From Parvularculaceae bacterium (GTDB taxonomy: Bacteria; Pseudomonadota; Alphaproteobacteria; Caulobacterales; Parvularculaceae): DNA of 64,000 bases. Where the stretch lies: the NCBI GenBank assembly GCA_021776475.1, contig JAJFFV010000005.1, positions 558,001 through 622,000 on the forward strand, given 5' to 3'. The notes below the pieces were generated by a model. That model saw only the letters and a list, made by a program, of their open reading frames with translations. It did no database searches and was not told the origin of the DNA. The position numbers and the translations under genes were made by a program. Of this stretch, positions 36,101 to 45,391 are shown in pieces (the stretch's first letter is position 1; every line of letters starts with the position of its first letter).

Positions 36101-37075
36101 CTAGATGAAGGGACTCGCCTTGAACCAGGAAATGAACGCCGCAATCCCTTTGGTAAGGGGTATTCCAGGCGTATAGCCCAATTCTGATCTGGCGCGGGAA
36201 ATATCCGCCCACGTATGGATCACGTCACCCTTTTGCATTTCTTCAAAATGTTTCTCTGCTTCGCGCCCCATTCCCTTTTCAACAAGATGAACAAGGCTCA
36301 TCAACTCTTCAGGGTGATCATTGCCAATGTTATATATACGATGCGGGATAGGCATTCCCGACAGCACCGCTGATTTGTCGAGCGCCGCTACCACACCATC
36401 AACTGCATCTGATACATATGTAAAATCGCGCCCCATACGGCCTTTGTTGAAGATCTTGATTGGTTCGTGTCGGCTAATCTTTCCGGCGAAAATCCAGTAC
36501 GCCATATCGGGCCGTCCCCAGGGACCATAAACGGTAAAGAACCGCAGACCAGTGAGCGGAATACCATGCAATCTTGCATAAGAATTGGCGAGCAGCTCGT
36601 TCGATTTCTTCGTCGCTCCATAAAACGAAACCGGATCGTCAGTCATGTCGGCTTCGCTGAAAGGCGTCTTTCGGTTACCACCATAAACAGAAGACGAAGA
36701 GGCATAGACCATATGCTTTACCCGCAGGAGGTGCGCGAGCCCGAGCATGTTTGCGTGTCCAACAAGATTGGACGTGACGTAAGCGGCCGGATTTTCAATG
36801 GAGTATCTCACACCTGCCTGTGCGGCGAGATGAACGATCCGTGTGATGTCCTTGTCTGCAAGCGTTTTTTTCAGCGCCTCAAAATCGGAGAGCTCCAGCT
36901 GATGGAAGGTGAAACCAGACACACCTTGCAGCTCGTTCAAGCGAGCTTGTTTCAGTTCAACTGAATAATAGCCATTGAGATTATCCATGCCGATGACCGT
37001 TTCGCCCCGCGCCAGCAAAGCCCGTGCCGTATGAAAGCCGATAAAACCAGCAACGCCGGTTAACAGGATCGTCAT
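36101..37075 (-). CDS. NAD-dependent epimerase, UDP-glucuronate 4-epimerase-like
   Basis: 324-residue SDR enzyme. NAD loop TILLTGVAGFIGFHTARALL, IGMDNLNGYYSVELKQARL, HLAAQAGVRYSIENP, YASSSSVYGGN, catalytic YGATKKSNELLA and LRFFTVYGPWGRPDMAYWIF match CapI/GAE-type enzymes that interconvert UDP-glucuronate and UDP-galacturonate. ATG at 37075 is preceded by GGAG; the frame open to 37156 is upstream noncoding. It lies 75 bases upstream of egtB on the same strand. With ugd it would supply UDP-galacturonate for surface glycans. Confidence 0.87.
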   Translation of the reverse strand: MTILLTGVAGFIGFHTARALLARGETVIGMDNLNGYYSVELKQARLNELQGVSGFTFHQLELSDFEALKKTLADKDITRIVHLAAQAGVRYSIENPAAYVTSNLVGHANMLGLAHLLRVKHMVYASSSSVYGGNRKTPFSEADMTDDPVSFYGATKKSNELLANSYARLHGIPLTGLRFFTVYGPWGRPDMAYWIFAGKISRHEPIKIFNKGRMGRDFTYVSDAVDGVVAALDKSAVLSGMPIPHRIYNIGNDHPEELMSLVHLVEKGMGREAEKHFEEMQKGDVIHTWADISRARSELGYTPGIPLTKGIAAFISWFKASPFI

Positions 37076-37221
37076 TGGATACTCCAGAATTTCAGCCTTT
37101 TGACTGATCCTTGAACCAGCGTCAAACCTTTGGTTCGCAGCGACGCGATCTCGCAAAAGTCTGTCTTTTCAGTATTTTCCATGCTAGTGCAGCCTATTCC
37201 GGTCTCTTCCTGGAACCTAGT

Positions 37222-37842
37222 ATGCAAGAAACACGCGCCCTTTTCGACGATCTGCGGATTGGATTGCTCGGCGGCTCTTTCAATCCACCTCACGAAGGAC
37301 ACCGCCAGATATCCCTGATCGGGTTGAAAAAGATGAATCTTGATTATGTCTGGTGGCTCGTCACGCCGGGCAACCCGCAAAAAAAACTCGCCGACTATGC
37401 CGACTTTTCATCGCGCATGGCAGCAGCCAAGGCATGTGCCGATCACCCGCGGATCATTATCAGCGACTTCGAACAGCGGCACGGACTGACCTACACGGCG
37501 CATACCATTCAGACACTGAAAACAAAATTTCCGAAGACCAGATTTGTCTGGATGATGGGCGCTGATAACCTCGCTGGCTTTCATACTTGGCGCGACTGGC
37601 GGCTCATAGCCGACAACCTGCCGATAGCGGTGTTTAACCGTCCCGGGCATCGGGTCGCGTGCCTGCAGTCGCCGGCAGCACAAACACTGGAGCACTACCG
37701 CTTACCGGTGACTTCGATCAATCGGCTTCCGGATTTGAAAGCACCGGCGTGGATTTACTACTCGAATGTCATGAACACCCAGAGTTCAACATCTATTCGC
37801 CGCCAAAATCGGGATTGGATAACCTCATTAACTAAAACTTAA
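37222..37842 (+). CDS. nadD: Nicotinate-nucleotide adenylyltransferase
   Basis: 206-residue enzyme of NAD synthesis that adenylates nicotinate mononucleotide. The nucleotidyltransferase opening RIGLLGGSFNPPHEGHRQIS has the HxGH signature; WWLVTPGNPQK, FVWMMGADNLAGFHTWRDW and the late SSTSIR complete the family pattern. ATG at 37222 was chosen because it places the motif near residue 20, as in other NadD; the frame is open to 37111. It begins the nadD-rsfS-rlmH row common in bacteria. Confidence 0.94.
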   Translation: MQETRALFDDLRIGLLGGSFNPPHEGHRQISLIGLKKMNLDYVWWLVTPGNPQKKLADYADFSSRMAAAKACADHPRIIISDFEQRHGLTYTAHTIQTLKTKFPKTRFVWMMGADNLAGFHTWRDWRLIADNLPIAVFNRPGHRVACLQSPAAQTLEHYRLPVTSINRLPDLKAPAWIYYSNVMNTQSSTSIRRQNRDWITSLTKT

Positions 37843-37931
37843 CGTCGTTCAAACTCGTCGTTCACATCCGTTAGAAAGAATGCTAGGCTATCGGCGCGGG
37901 GCACCAATGGCGTCCGTGTTGTAAATGGAGG

Positions 37932-38387
37932 ATGGAACTGAATTCTCAGTCCAGTCAGGCAGTCAACCTTAAAGGTGAAACTGCCAAACGGTCAGATCCT
38001 GCCAGTTGGCAAAATGACCTCAAGGCCGATGAACATTCCAGAAAGTTGCAGGACCTCGTCCTTAAACAGCTGGAAGACGACAAGGCCGAAGACATTATCA
38101 AAATTGATCTCGACGGAAAATCCGATGTTGCAGATGTGATGATAGTTGCCTCCGGGCGATCACAGCGGCATGTGGGTGCTTTAGCAGATCATATTACCAG
38201 AACCATGAAGGAAAAAGGGTTCGGCACATCCTCGGTTGAGGGCGCGCCAACTTGTGACTGGGTTCTGATTGATGCGGGTGATGTACTAGTACATCTTTTC
38301 CGACCAGAAGTGCGCGAGTTTTATAATCTTGAACGCATCTGGTCACCGGAATCTTTCAGTGAGCCTGCGCGCAAGATCAGCAACTAA
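37932..38387 (+). CDS. rsfS: Ribosome silencing factor RsfS
   Basis: 151-residue protein that binds uL14 and keeps the 50S subunit from joining when nutrients are low. The conserved core starts about residue 38: LQDLVLKQLEDDKAEDIIKI, DLDGKSDVADVMIVASGRSQ, EGAPTCDWVLIDAGDVLVH, LFRPEVREFYNLERIW. The start is doubtful: ATG at 37932 has GGAG touching it, so initiation may use CTG at 37938 or another codon; the first 35 residues are not conserved in the family. Confidence 0.93.
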   Translation: MELNSQSSQAVNLKGETAKRSDPASWQNDLKADEHSRKLQDLVLKQLEDDKAEDIIKIDLDGKSDVADVMIVASGRSQRHVGALADHITRTMKEKGFGTSSVEGAPTCDWVLIDAGDVLVHLFRPEVREFYNLERIWSPESFSEPARKISN

Positions 38388-38393
38388 TTCCAG

Positions 38394-38888
38394 ATGCAGA
38401 TTGCAGTTGGCGCTGTCGGCATACTGAAGAAAGGCCCGGAAGCAGAGCTGGTGGCGGCATACCGCTGGCGGTTTGACGGTCTTGGGCGGCAACTTGGATT
38501 CAAGGCCATCCGAGTGGCTGAAATTGACCCCGCCAAATCCCTGCCACGAGGACAACGCCAGACCCGTGAGGCCGATCAGCTCCTTGCGCCGATCAGTCGC
38601 GAAGCGACGATCATCGTGCTGGATGAAGGCGGCAAACCAATTACCAGTAAAGACCTTGCTGACATGTTGGCGAAATTCAGAGATGAAGGCGTGAGCGAGA
38701 CCTGGTTCCTCATCGGCGGCGCTGACGGGCACGGCCCCGCGATACGCAACCTCGTTCAATCGGGAAAGGCAAAACCCATGGCCTTTGGCAGCGCGACTTG
38801 GCCGCACATGCTTGTTCGGGCGATGCTGTGTGAGCAACTTTACCGAGCCCTGACAATTCTCGGCAATCACCCCTATCACAGAGAGTGA
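38394..38888 (+). CDS. rlmH: 23S rRNA (pseudouridine-1915-N3)-methyltransferase RlmH
   Basis: 164-residue SPOUT methyltransferase acting on helix 69 of 23S rRNA. The SAM-binding knot motifs are ATIIVLDEGGKPITSKDLAD, WFLIGGADGHG and FGSATWPHMLVRAMLCEQLY, ending RALTILGNHPYHRE, the standard tail. It follows rsfS by six bases. Its stop overlaps a GTG that could start the EnvC-like gene. Confidence 0.95.
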   Translation: MQIAVGAVGILKKGPEAELVAAYRWRFDGLGRQLGFKAIRVAEIDPAKSLPRGQRQTREADQLLAPISREATIIVLDEGGKPITSKDLADMLAKFRDEGVSETWFLIGGADGHGPAIRNLVQSGKAKPMAFGSATWPHMLVRAMLCEQLYRALTILGNHPYHRE

Positions 38889-38911
38889 GAATCCTGATTT
38901 ATAGTGACGCT

Positions 38912-40141
38912 ATGAAGGCTACACTCGTCATTATCCCCCTGACCCTTGCCTGCACTTTTGTGCCCATAGCAGCTCAACCGGTTCAGACAGATGAAGAAAA
39001 ACGTCTGCAGGAGATCGAGCAACAGCTTCAGGACAACACAAAAAATGCCGAACAGCTGAAGCAGGTTGTGCCGGAGCGAGAACGAGAACTCACCAGCTTG
39101 CGCGCGAGACTGATCGAAGCAGCTGACGCCTTAAAGGCATCAGAGACCAGGGCTACAAATACGGAAATGCGCCTTCAGGACCTGGAAGTCGAGGCATTGC
39201 TCGTACAAGAAGATCTCGATCAGCGACAGCGCGATATCAGCGATGTTCTAGCCGCCCTGCAGTCCCTCGAATGGTCAAAGCCACCAGCACTTGCCGTTTC
39301 ACCAGAGGACGCCGCCAGGGCCGCGCGCGCAGCAATGACACTTTCGAGCACGGTGCCGGATCTGCAGGTGAAGGTAGACGAATTACAGGTTATTATTGAT
39401 CGCAACGCTCTCCTGCAGCGGGAAATGCGCCAAGAGCGCCAAACCCTTGTCCAGGCCAATGAGGAACTAGATGCGCGCAGCGGTATTCTCGAAAACCAGC
39501 TGATTCAGAAAGAAAAAGAATACGAGGAAGTAAATTTAAGGCTGGTCTCGCTTGAACGTGAAAATGCCAGACTTGCCCGCGAAGCGACTTCCATTCGTGA
39601 AATCTTGAATCGCCTCAACGAACGCAACCAGACAAGCGACACCCCAGTTCCGCGGATCAGACCCGCCGACACCTTGCCGGCGATTTCTTCAGAAACTCTG
39701 TCCCGGCGACCTGAACTAAGCGTCTATAATCAACTGCCGCGGGCCTTCAGCCGTGCAAAAGGCAAGCTGCCATTGCCAGTCTCTGGGCGCCTGGCGCGCA
39801 AATATGGCAGTAAATCGGATGATGGAGAGACCCTCGAAGGGATGCGCATCGAAACCCGCAGCGGCGCGATCGTCACTTCGCCGTTCGCTGGCGAAGTCGC
39901 TTTCGCCGAAAATCTCGGCCGCCTTGGCAATGTTTTTATTCTTGATGTCGGCGAGAGTTATCACATCATCATGATGGGCCTGAGCAACCTTGAGGTTGCC
40001 GCAGGCGAGGCCATCTCTGCTGGAGAGCCCATCGGCTATATGCCCGAGATAAATGACCGCGAGGAGCTGCATTTTGAAATCCGCAAGAACCGCGAACCAC
40101 TAGATCCGGCCACATGGTTCCTGCCTGGTTTGCCGGGATAG
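38912..40141 (+). CDS. EnvC-like murein hydrolase activator with degenerate LytM domain
   Basis: About 409 residues. A signal peptide (MKATLVIIPLTLACTFVPIA) is followed by a long coiled coil (about residues 25-250; RLQEIEQQLQDNTKNAEQLK and later heptads) and a C-terminal LytM/M23 domain. The zinc site is broken: where active enzymes have HxxxD the sequence reads TLEGMRIETRSGA, and the final HxH is reduced to ELHFEIRKN. Such proteins activate cell-wall amidases at division. Start ATG 38912 preferred for its signal peptide; GTG 38885 overlaps rlmH. Followed by ctpA. Confidence 0.9.
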   Translation: MKATLVIIPLTLACTFVPIAAQPVQTDEEKRLQEIEQQLQDNTKNAEQLKQVVPERERELTSLRARLIEAADALKASETRATNTEMRLQDLEVEALLVQEDLDQRQRDISDVLAALQSLEWSKPPALAVSPEDAARAARAAMTLSSTVPDLQVKVDELQVIIDRNALLQREMRQERQTLVQANEELDARSGILENQLIQKEKEYEEVNLRLVSLERENARLAREATSIREILNRLNERNQTSDTPVPRIRPADTLPAISSETLSRRPELSVYNQLPRAFSRAKGKLPLPVSGRLARKYGSKSDDGETLEGMRIETRSGAIVTSPFAGEVAFAENLGRLGNVFILDVGESYHIIMMGLSNLEVAAGEAISAGEPIGYMPEINDREELHFEIRKNREPLDPATWFLPGLPG

Positions 40142-40276
40142 GTCCAAAATCTTGAAAATTTACCTAAAATTTAATGTAAATCGCCAACACAATAGAGCCA
40201 AACGGGATTTGCAGATGCATAACTACCATGCCAGTATCTAACTTCGAAACGCAGTACAGAGGAAGAAAGCGTCCAT

Positions 40277-41698
40277 ATGTCTGATAAAAACCGCCGCCGT
40301 CCGAATCGTTCCGCCGTGAAAAAAGCGCATAAACTATCATCGTCTTTCCCGGCGCTGGCCGCCGCGGCAATTACCGGCAGCGTGATCACGGCAGTTTTAA
40401 TGACATCCGGTTTCGCCCGTTCCTCGATTTCGTCAGATACCTTCCGGCAGCTTGACCGTTTTGGCGAGGTTTTCGAGCAGGTGCACGACAACTATGTGGT
40501 TGAGCCTGACAACAAGGAACTGGTCGAGGGCGCCATCGACGGCATGTTGAACAGCCTTGATCCACATTCGAGCTACCTCTCAGCGGACGACTTCCAGTCG
40601 ATGACGGAACAGACCAGGGGTTCTTTCGCGGGCCTTGGCATTCAGGTCACGATGGACAACGAAGGGACCGGCAAAGGCCTTGTGAAGGTGATTGCACCGA
40701 TTGACGATACTCCTGCGGCGCGCGCTGGCCTGCAGACCAATGACCTAATTTATGAGATCGATGGCAAAACTGTTTTCGGCATGACCCTCAATGATGCCAT
40801 TTTGCTGATGAAAGGCGAACGCGGGACCTCAGTAGATCTGAAAATCCTGCGAGAAGAAGTCGACGATCCGATCGAGGTCACGCTTGTCCGCGACATTGTC
40901 ACCGTGAACCCGGTTATTTCCAGGATGGAGCGAGACGCCTATGGGTATGTTCGCCTGACACAATTTACCGAACAGACGTTTCCAAAAATGATGGAGGCGA
41001 TCCGAAAACTCGATAAGGAAACCCCAAGCGGGATGCGCGGCATGGTGCTTGACCTGCGTACCAATCCAGGCGGCCTGCTCGACCAGGCGGTGGGCGTTTC
41101 TGATGCCTTCCTAGAAGGCGGCGAGATTGTTTCGACCAGAGGCCGCCGGGCAAAAGACACAATGCGCGAACTTGGCACGCCCGGTGACATTTTGAATGGC
41201 AGACCCCTGATCGTCCTGATCAATGGCGGCTCAGCATCTGCATCAGAGATTGTCGCCGGCGCGTTGCAGGACCGTAATCGCGGCCTGCTGCTGGGTACGA
41301 AATCATTCGGCAAAGGCTCGGTGCAGACGGTTCTGCCGCTGCAAAACGGTATTAATGGCGCGTTGCGCCTGACGACTGCACGGTACTACACGCCCTCGGG
41401 CCGCTCCATTCAGGCGGTCGGTATTGTGCCGGATATCGTTATGCCGATCACACGCCCCGACCAGGAAGAACCCATTGAGCGACGCAGCGAGAGCGATCTT
41501 GATGGCGCCCTTGCGGCAGAAATAACCGGTGCCTCGGAGATTAACGATGAAACGCAAGCCAAAGACACTTCTCTCCTGGTTGAGCCTGTTGTCTGTCCGC
41601 TGGAAGAAGATTGCCAGCTTAACCGCGCGCTTGACATCCTCGCCGACAGCACCGAGTTCACGCAGCTACTAGCCGACGCGGGCTCCATTGAACGATAG
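40277..41698 (+). CDS. ctpA: Carboxy-terminal processing protease (S41 family)
   Basis: 473-residue periplasmic serine protease. N-terminal signal anchor (about 23-44), a PDZ domain (about 115-190; SFAGLGIQVTMDNEG, APAARAGLQ-like region TPAARAGLQTNDLIYEIDGK), then the S41 core with LDLRTNPGGLLDQAV, NGGSASASEIVAGALQD (Ser321) and GTKSFGKGSVQ (Lys346), the Ser/Lys dyad. Follows the EnvC-like gene as in many alphaproteobacteria; the pair works on cell wall enzymes at division. A polar C-terminal tail of about 75 residues contains a Cys pair (VVCPLEEDCQLN). Confidence 0.95.
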   Translation: MSDKNRRRPNRSAVKKAHKLSSSFPALAAAAITGSVITAVLMTSGFARSSISSDTFRQLDRFGEVFEQVHDNYVVEPDNKELVEGAIDGMLNSLDPHSSYLSADDFQSMTEQTRGSFAGLGIQVTMDNEGTGKGLVKVIAPIDDTPAARAGLQTNDLIYEIDGKTVFGMTLNDAILLMKGERGTSVDLKILREEVDDPIEVTLVRDIVTVNPVISRMERDAYGYVRLTQFTEQTFPKMMEAIRKLDKETPSGMRGMVLDLRTNPGGLLDQAVGVSDAFLEGGEIVSTRGRRAKDTMRELGTPGDILNGRPLIVLINGGSASASEIVAGALQDRNRGLLLGTKSFGKGSVQTVLPLQNGINGALRLTTARYYTPSGRSIQAVGIVPDIVMPITRPDQEEPIERRSESDLDGALAAEITGASEINDETQAKDTSLLVEPVVCPLEEDCQLNRALDILADSTEFTQLLADAGSIER

Positions 41699-41720
41699 AC
41701 TGACGAACGCCCGATCTCAG

Positions 41721-41752
41721 CAAGTCCGTCTGCAAGTCCGTCTGCAAGTCCG
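41721..41752. repeat. 12-base tandem repeat
   Basis: CAAGTCCGTCTG occurs twice in full and then as CAAGTCCG, in the gap between the convergent ctpA and acyl-ACP synthetase genes. No coding or hairpin role is seen. Confidence 0.7.
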
Positions 41753-41771
41753 ATGGCTTTCTTGCAAGATT

Positions 41772-43520
41772 TCAGGCTTTTACTTCTTCCGACTTGGCCA
41801 GCTTCTTTTTGGCCATTTCCGTGAGTTGCACATAATCAACCTTGCCTGAACCAAGTGTCGGAATATCAGATACGATGATAATTTTTCGCGGCACAGCTAG
41901 CTCAGGCACACCATGAGACTGTGCCCAGCTTAGCAGCAATGATCGATCCGGATCCTGACATTCAGTCATCAAAATGATCTGCTCGCCTTTTTTTTGGTCC
42001 GGCAGGGTCACCGCCGCATGCAAGAAATCCGGCCACACAACCGATGCGCAGTTCTCGACGACTGCAAGCGAGACCATTTCGCCGCCCAATTTGGCAAAGC
42101 GTTTCACCCGTCCACGGATCGACATATAACCGCCACCGTCAATATGCACGATATCACCAGTATCGTGCCAGCCATCCTCTAGCGCTTGGATAATGCCAGG
42201 CTGGTCCGACCGAAGATACCCTTTCATGACATTAGGCCCACGCACGAACAGGCGCCCACAATTAGTGAGCCCCTCAACGGTTTCAAGTTTCGTTTCGATA
42301 CCAGGCAACAGCTTGCCAACCGTACCCGGACGAATGTCACCTGGCTGGTTGGCGGCAACCACGGGGGCAGCTTCGGTCATGCCGTAGCCTTCCAGCACGT
42401 TGAACCCGAACCGTGACTTCGCCAGCGCCCGCGTCTCGTCTTTAACATGTTCTGCGCCGCAGACAGCATAACGCAACGTCGTAAGCGCCCCTTCGCGGGC
42501 GGATTTCAAATAGCGGTGCAGAAAGGTGTCGGTAGCAAACATGATCGTACTACCTGTTTTGCGAATGACTTCAGGAATGATCTTGACATGCAACGGTGAT
42601 GGGTAGGGTACAAGCTTCTTTCCGTCGAGCAACGGGTAAAGTGTACCCGCTGTCAATCCATAGGAATGAAAAATCGGCAACGGATTGAAAATAACATCGG
42701 TATCTTCGAGATCCACATGCTCCTTGATCTGTTCCACATTGGCAACCAGATTAAGCTGACTGAGAACGACACCCTTCGGCTCTCCTTCCGTACCCGATGT
42801 AAACAAAACAACACCTGGCGCGTCCGGGTCGAGCGGACGGCGCACAAGTCCCGGAAAGACCGGTCCGACCACAGCGGAGATTTTGTCAATTGTCGTCAAG
42901 CCTTCACGCACATCCTCGAGATACAGGATTTCTGCCTTGGTTTTGAGCTCCTCAACCAATCCTTGCAATTCAGCCAGCTCGATAAACTTGTGGGCAGTAA
43001 TAATTTTTGTGATCTCACCAGTTCGCAGAGCGGAAAACAGGTTCTTCGTCCCCGAACTGAAGTTCAACATTGCCGGCACACGGCCATGCACTTGACAAGC
43101 GAGAAAGGCGATAATGCCGCCAGCGCTGGTCGGCATTAAGACGCCGACATTCTCCCCCTTTTTGGTCCGGCGACGAAAAGCGCTGCCAAGAGCAAAGACA
43201 CCTTGCAGAAGTTTGCCATAGGTGACCTTTGTGCCATCTGCTTCTTCAATCGCCACAGCCTCTTTGCCCATTCGGTTTCTTGCCTTGAGCAGGCGTGCGA
43301 GGACTGTTGCCCGTGATTTCGCCTTGATTTTCCGTTGGTTTTTACGGGCCTGCTGCTCGCGGCGATCGCGCGCGGCGATTTCTTCTCTTTTTTCAGCCGC
43401 TTCTTGCATTTCTTCAACGGAGCCGACTGTCTCTTTATTGTCGCTCGTTGATTGGTTTGTTGCGGTTGCTGTTTTTACCGGCGCTTCGTCGCGCAATATC
43501 TTTTCTTCCACCATCGCCAC
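41772..43520 (-). CDS. AMP-binding acyl-ACP synthetase, related to the C-terminal half of Aas
   Basis: 582-residue adenylate-forming enzyme. The ATP loop is VVLFTSGTEGEPKGVVLSQL, with NPLPIFHSYGLTAGTLYPLL, EGYGMTEAAPVVAANQP and WHDTGDIVHIDGGGYMSIRG; the arrangement matches the synthetase half of E. coli Aas, which loads fatty acids on ACP for lysophospholipid repair. The first 80 residues are highly charged and low in complexity, unusual for the family. Start is GTG 43520 or ATG 43514; neither has a Shine-Dalgarno, while a strong one serves a tiny overlapping frame. It interrupts the ctpA-YibQ row on the opposite strand. Confidence 0.88.
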   Translation of the reverse strand: MAMVEEKILRDEAPVKTATATNQSTSDNKETVGSVEEMQEAAEKREEIAARDRREQQARKNQRKIKAKSRATVLARLLKARNRMGKEAVAIEEADGTKVTYGKLLQGVFALGSAFRRRTKKGENVGVLMPTSAGGIIAFLACQVHGRVPAMLNFSSGTKNLFSALRTGEITKIITAHKFIELAELQGLVEELKTKAEILYLEDVREGLTTIDKISAVVGPVFPGLVRRPLDPDAPGVVLFTSGTEGEPKGVVLSQLNLVANVEQIKEHVDLEDTDVIFNPLPIFHSYGLTAGTLYPLLDGKKLVPYPSPLHVKIIPEVIRKTGSTIMFATDTFLHRYLKSAREGALTTLRYAVCGAEHVKDETRALAKSRFGFNVLEGYGMTEAAPVVAANQPGDIRPGTVGKLLPGIETKLETVEGLTNCGRLFVRGPNVMKGYLRSDQPGIIQALEDGWHDTGDIVHIDGGGYMSIRGRVKRFAKLGGEMVSLAVVENCASVVWPDFLHAAVTLPDQKKGEQIILMTECQDPDRSLLLSWAQSHGVPELAVPRKIIIVSDIPTLGSGKVDYVQLTEMAKKKLAKSEEVKA

Positions 43521-43543
43521 ACTTTGTTTGTTAACCTTTTCAT
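43475..43543 (-). CDS. Candidate 22-residue Trp/Arg/Lys-rich leader peptide
   Basis: ATG at 43543 has GGGAG seven bases upstream and opens a frame of 22 codons, MKRLTNKVWRWWKKRYCATK followed by RR and TAA. It overlaps the start of the acyl-ACP synthetase in another frame, and that gene itself lacks a ribosome site. It could be a regulatory leader or a coupling frame; the peptide itself looks cationic and amphipathic. Confidence 0.35.
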   Translation of the reverse strand: MKRLTNKVWRWWKKRYCATKRR

Positions 43544-43658
43544 AAGGTTACTCCCTAACACCAAGAAATGTCGAGATGAGTCTCGCGCGACCTCGTATCT
43601 CTTTGGTGCTTCGCGTACACTTCATTTCGCATGTTGATTCGCGAACCTTGCAGGAAAA

Positions 43659-44870
43659 ATGCTCAAAAATCCGCCATCAGGCATAGGGAAAAAAGCGCGC
43701 CAGAATGGCGCCCCGGGAACGCTTACCTGGGCCTGGCTTGGTCTGTTCGCTTTGATCGTGAGCGGTGTTCTCATGATCCAGTTTTTTGGCACCGCAGAAC
43801 CCGGCCGAACGGTGGTGACGGTCGCAATTGATGGCGACCCGGAACGTTTTGCGCCGACATCCGGCAAGGACAACCGACAAGCACCCGGAACGGTAATTGA
43901 GGACGCCAACATCGCCCCGCAAGACAGTGACCCGCGACAAGTTGAGGTGATCAACAAGGTCCCGGTCGCAACCGAAGAAGACGCCGTTGCCCTAGAAGGC
44001 GATAGTGCCGAAGTAATCCGCCTTAATGATCTTCCTTCATCCGCAAGCGAGGCCGCACTCACCGGCAATGCGGTCGCCAAAATCGAAATAATCGGCACAC
44101 CACCACCGCTTCCTGATCGCGCTCTGGCGATGAACACCGCCAACGGCTCCTACCCAAAAATCGGATCGGATGGCCGCAAACCGGCAACCTATTACCGCCG
44201 GGGTTTTTCCGATCCTGCAGAGCGGCCGCGCATCGCTGTCATCATCGCCGGCCTTGGTCTCTCAACTAACCTCACGGCTCAAGCCATCAACGATCTCCCG
44301 CCGGAAGTAACGCTGGCCTTTGCGCCTTATAGCAAAGACCTGCCGCAATGGACGGCGCAGGCCCGCGCGGCTGGTCATGAGCTGATGATCGAACTCCCGA
44401 TGGAGGCCGCTGGACTTGAACCAGAAGCCCTCGGGCCCGCCGCATTGCTTTCTGCCCGGAGCGAAGCAGAAAATCGGCAACGGCTGAACTGGTTGCTCTC
44501 GCGCTTTCAAGGATATTTTGCCGTTACAAATTATCTCGGCAGCAAGTTTTCGAAGGACACCCCCGCGGTCTCTCCGGTCTACACTCAGGTGCGCGACGCC
44601 GGTGTGGCTTTTATTGCTGACACTGAAATCGCACCAGACAATCTGCGCGCCAGCGGTATATTAGCGACAACAGTCGATCTCCTGATCAGCGACACATCTG
44701 CTTCACCAGATGCACGCCTCAAGCAGCTGGAGGCCCGCGCGCGGAAAGAACAAAGGGTGTTAGTGAAAATATATCCAACAGAACAGTCTCTGACTGAAAT
44801 CAGTCTTTGGGCGAAAAGCCTCAGAGGTAAGGGCATTGCGCTTGCACCCGCCTCATCCATGCTACAATAA
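43659..44870 (+). CDS. Divergent polysaccharide deacetylase family protein (YibQ-like)
   Basis: 403 residues. An N-terminal membrane anchor (about residues 20-45) is followed by a disordered acidic region and a C-terminal domain (about 170-400) with RIAVIIAGLGLSTNLTAQAI, LPPEVTLAFAPYSKDLPQWT, GHELMIELPMEA and AVTNYLGSKFSKD, the divergent polysaccharide deacetylase pattern. In other alphaproteobacteria it lies between ctpA and rppH, as here. Deacetylase activity is not proven for the family. AGGA is close to the ATG. Eight bases separate it from rppH. Confidence 0.88.
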   Translation: MLKNPPSGIGKKARQNGAPGTLTWAWLGLFALIVSGVLMIQFFGTAEPGRTVVTVAIDGDPERFAPTSGKDNRQAPGTVIEDANIAPQDSDPRQVEVINKVPVATEEDAVALEGDSAEVIRLNDLPSSASEAALTGNAVAKIEIIGTPPPLPDRALAMNTANGSYPKIGSDGRKPATYYRRGFSDPAERPRIAVIIAGLGLSTNLTAQAINDLPPEVTLAFAPYSKDLPQWTAQARAAGHELMIELPMEAAGLEPEALGPAALLSARSEAENRQRLNWLLSRFQGYFAVTNYLGSKFSKDTPAVSPVYTQVRDAGVAFIADTEIAPDNLRASGILATTVDLLISDTSASPDARLKQLEARARKEQRVLVKIYPTEQSLTEISLWAKSLRGKGIALAPASSMLQ

Positions 44871-44878
44871 TCAGTGCG

Positions 44879-45391
44879 ATGATTGAACCTGACTACCTTG
44901 AGGAATACCGGCCAAATGTCGGCATCTGCCTGCTCAGTCGACAAGGCAAGGTTTGGGTAGGGCGCCGGTCGGGCTTAACCTCAGGCGCTGATAAACAGCC
45001 GCATATTTGGCAAATGCCCCAAGGCGGCATTGACTCAGATGAGGACATTGACGCTGCCGCCCGGCGCGAACTTTATGAAGAAACCGGCGCCAAATCCGTG
45101 CGTATCCTGGCGATCACACCGGGCTGGCTGGTTTACGAGTTTCCCGAAGGTTACCGCAAGAAGAAAAAACGAAAATGGCTGGGTCAGCGTCAAAAATGGG
45201 TCGCGATGCTATTTGAGGGTGACGAGCGCGAGATTGATCTCGATGCCCATAATGAAAAAGAATTTGATGATTGGCGCTGGACTGACCTCAACAAAACGCC
45301 GGAACTCATCATTCCGTTCAAACGCGGCGTTTATGAAGAGGTCGTCACCGCCTTCAACCCGCTTGCTGCTTACTTGCGTAAGACCGCCTAA
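44879..45391 (+). CDS. rppH: RNA pyrophosphohydrolase RppH
   Basis: 170-residue Nudix enzyme that removes pyrophosphate from the 5' end of mRNA and starts decay. RPNVGICLLSRQGKVWVGRR, WQMPQGGIDSDEDIDAAARR and ELYEETGAKS give the complete Nudix box (GX5EX7REUXEEXG). Family length is normal. Its stop overlaps that of the convergent atpC by four bases. Last gene of the nadD to rppH row. Confidence 0.95.
   Translation: MIEPDYLEEYRPNVGICLLSRQGKVWVGRRSGLTSGADKQPHIWQMPQGGIDSDEDIDAAARRELYEETGAKSVRILAITPGWLVYEFPEGYRKKKKRKWLGQRQKWVAMLFEGDEREIDLDAHNEKEFDDWRWTDLNKTPELIIPFKRGVYEEVVTAFNPLAAYLRKTA

Noticed and set aside
41721-41752. Short tandem repeat considered as a CRISPR or satellite
   Set aside because: Units are only 12 bases, adjacent with no spacers, and fewer than three copies.
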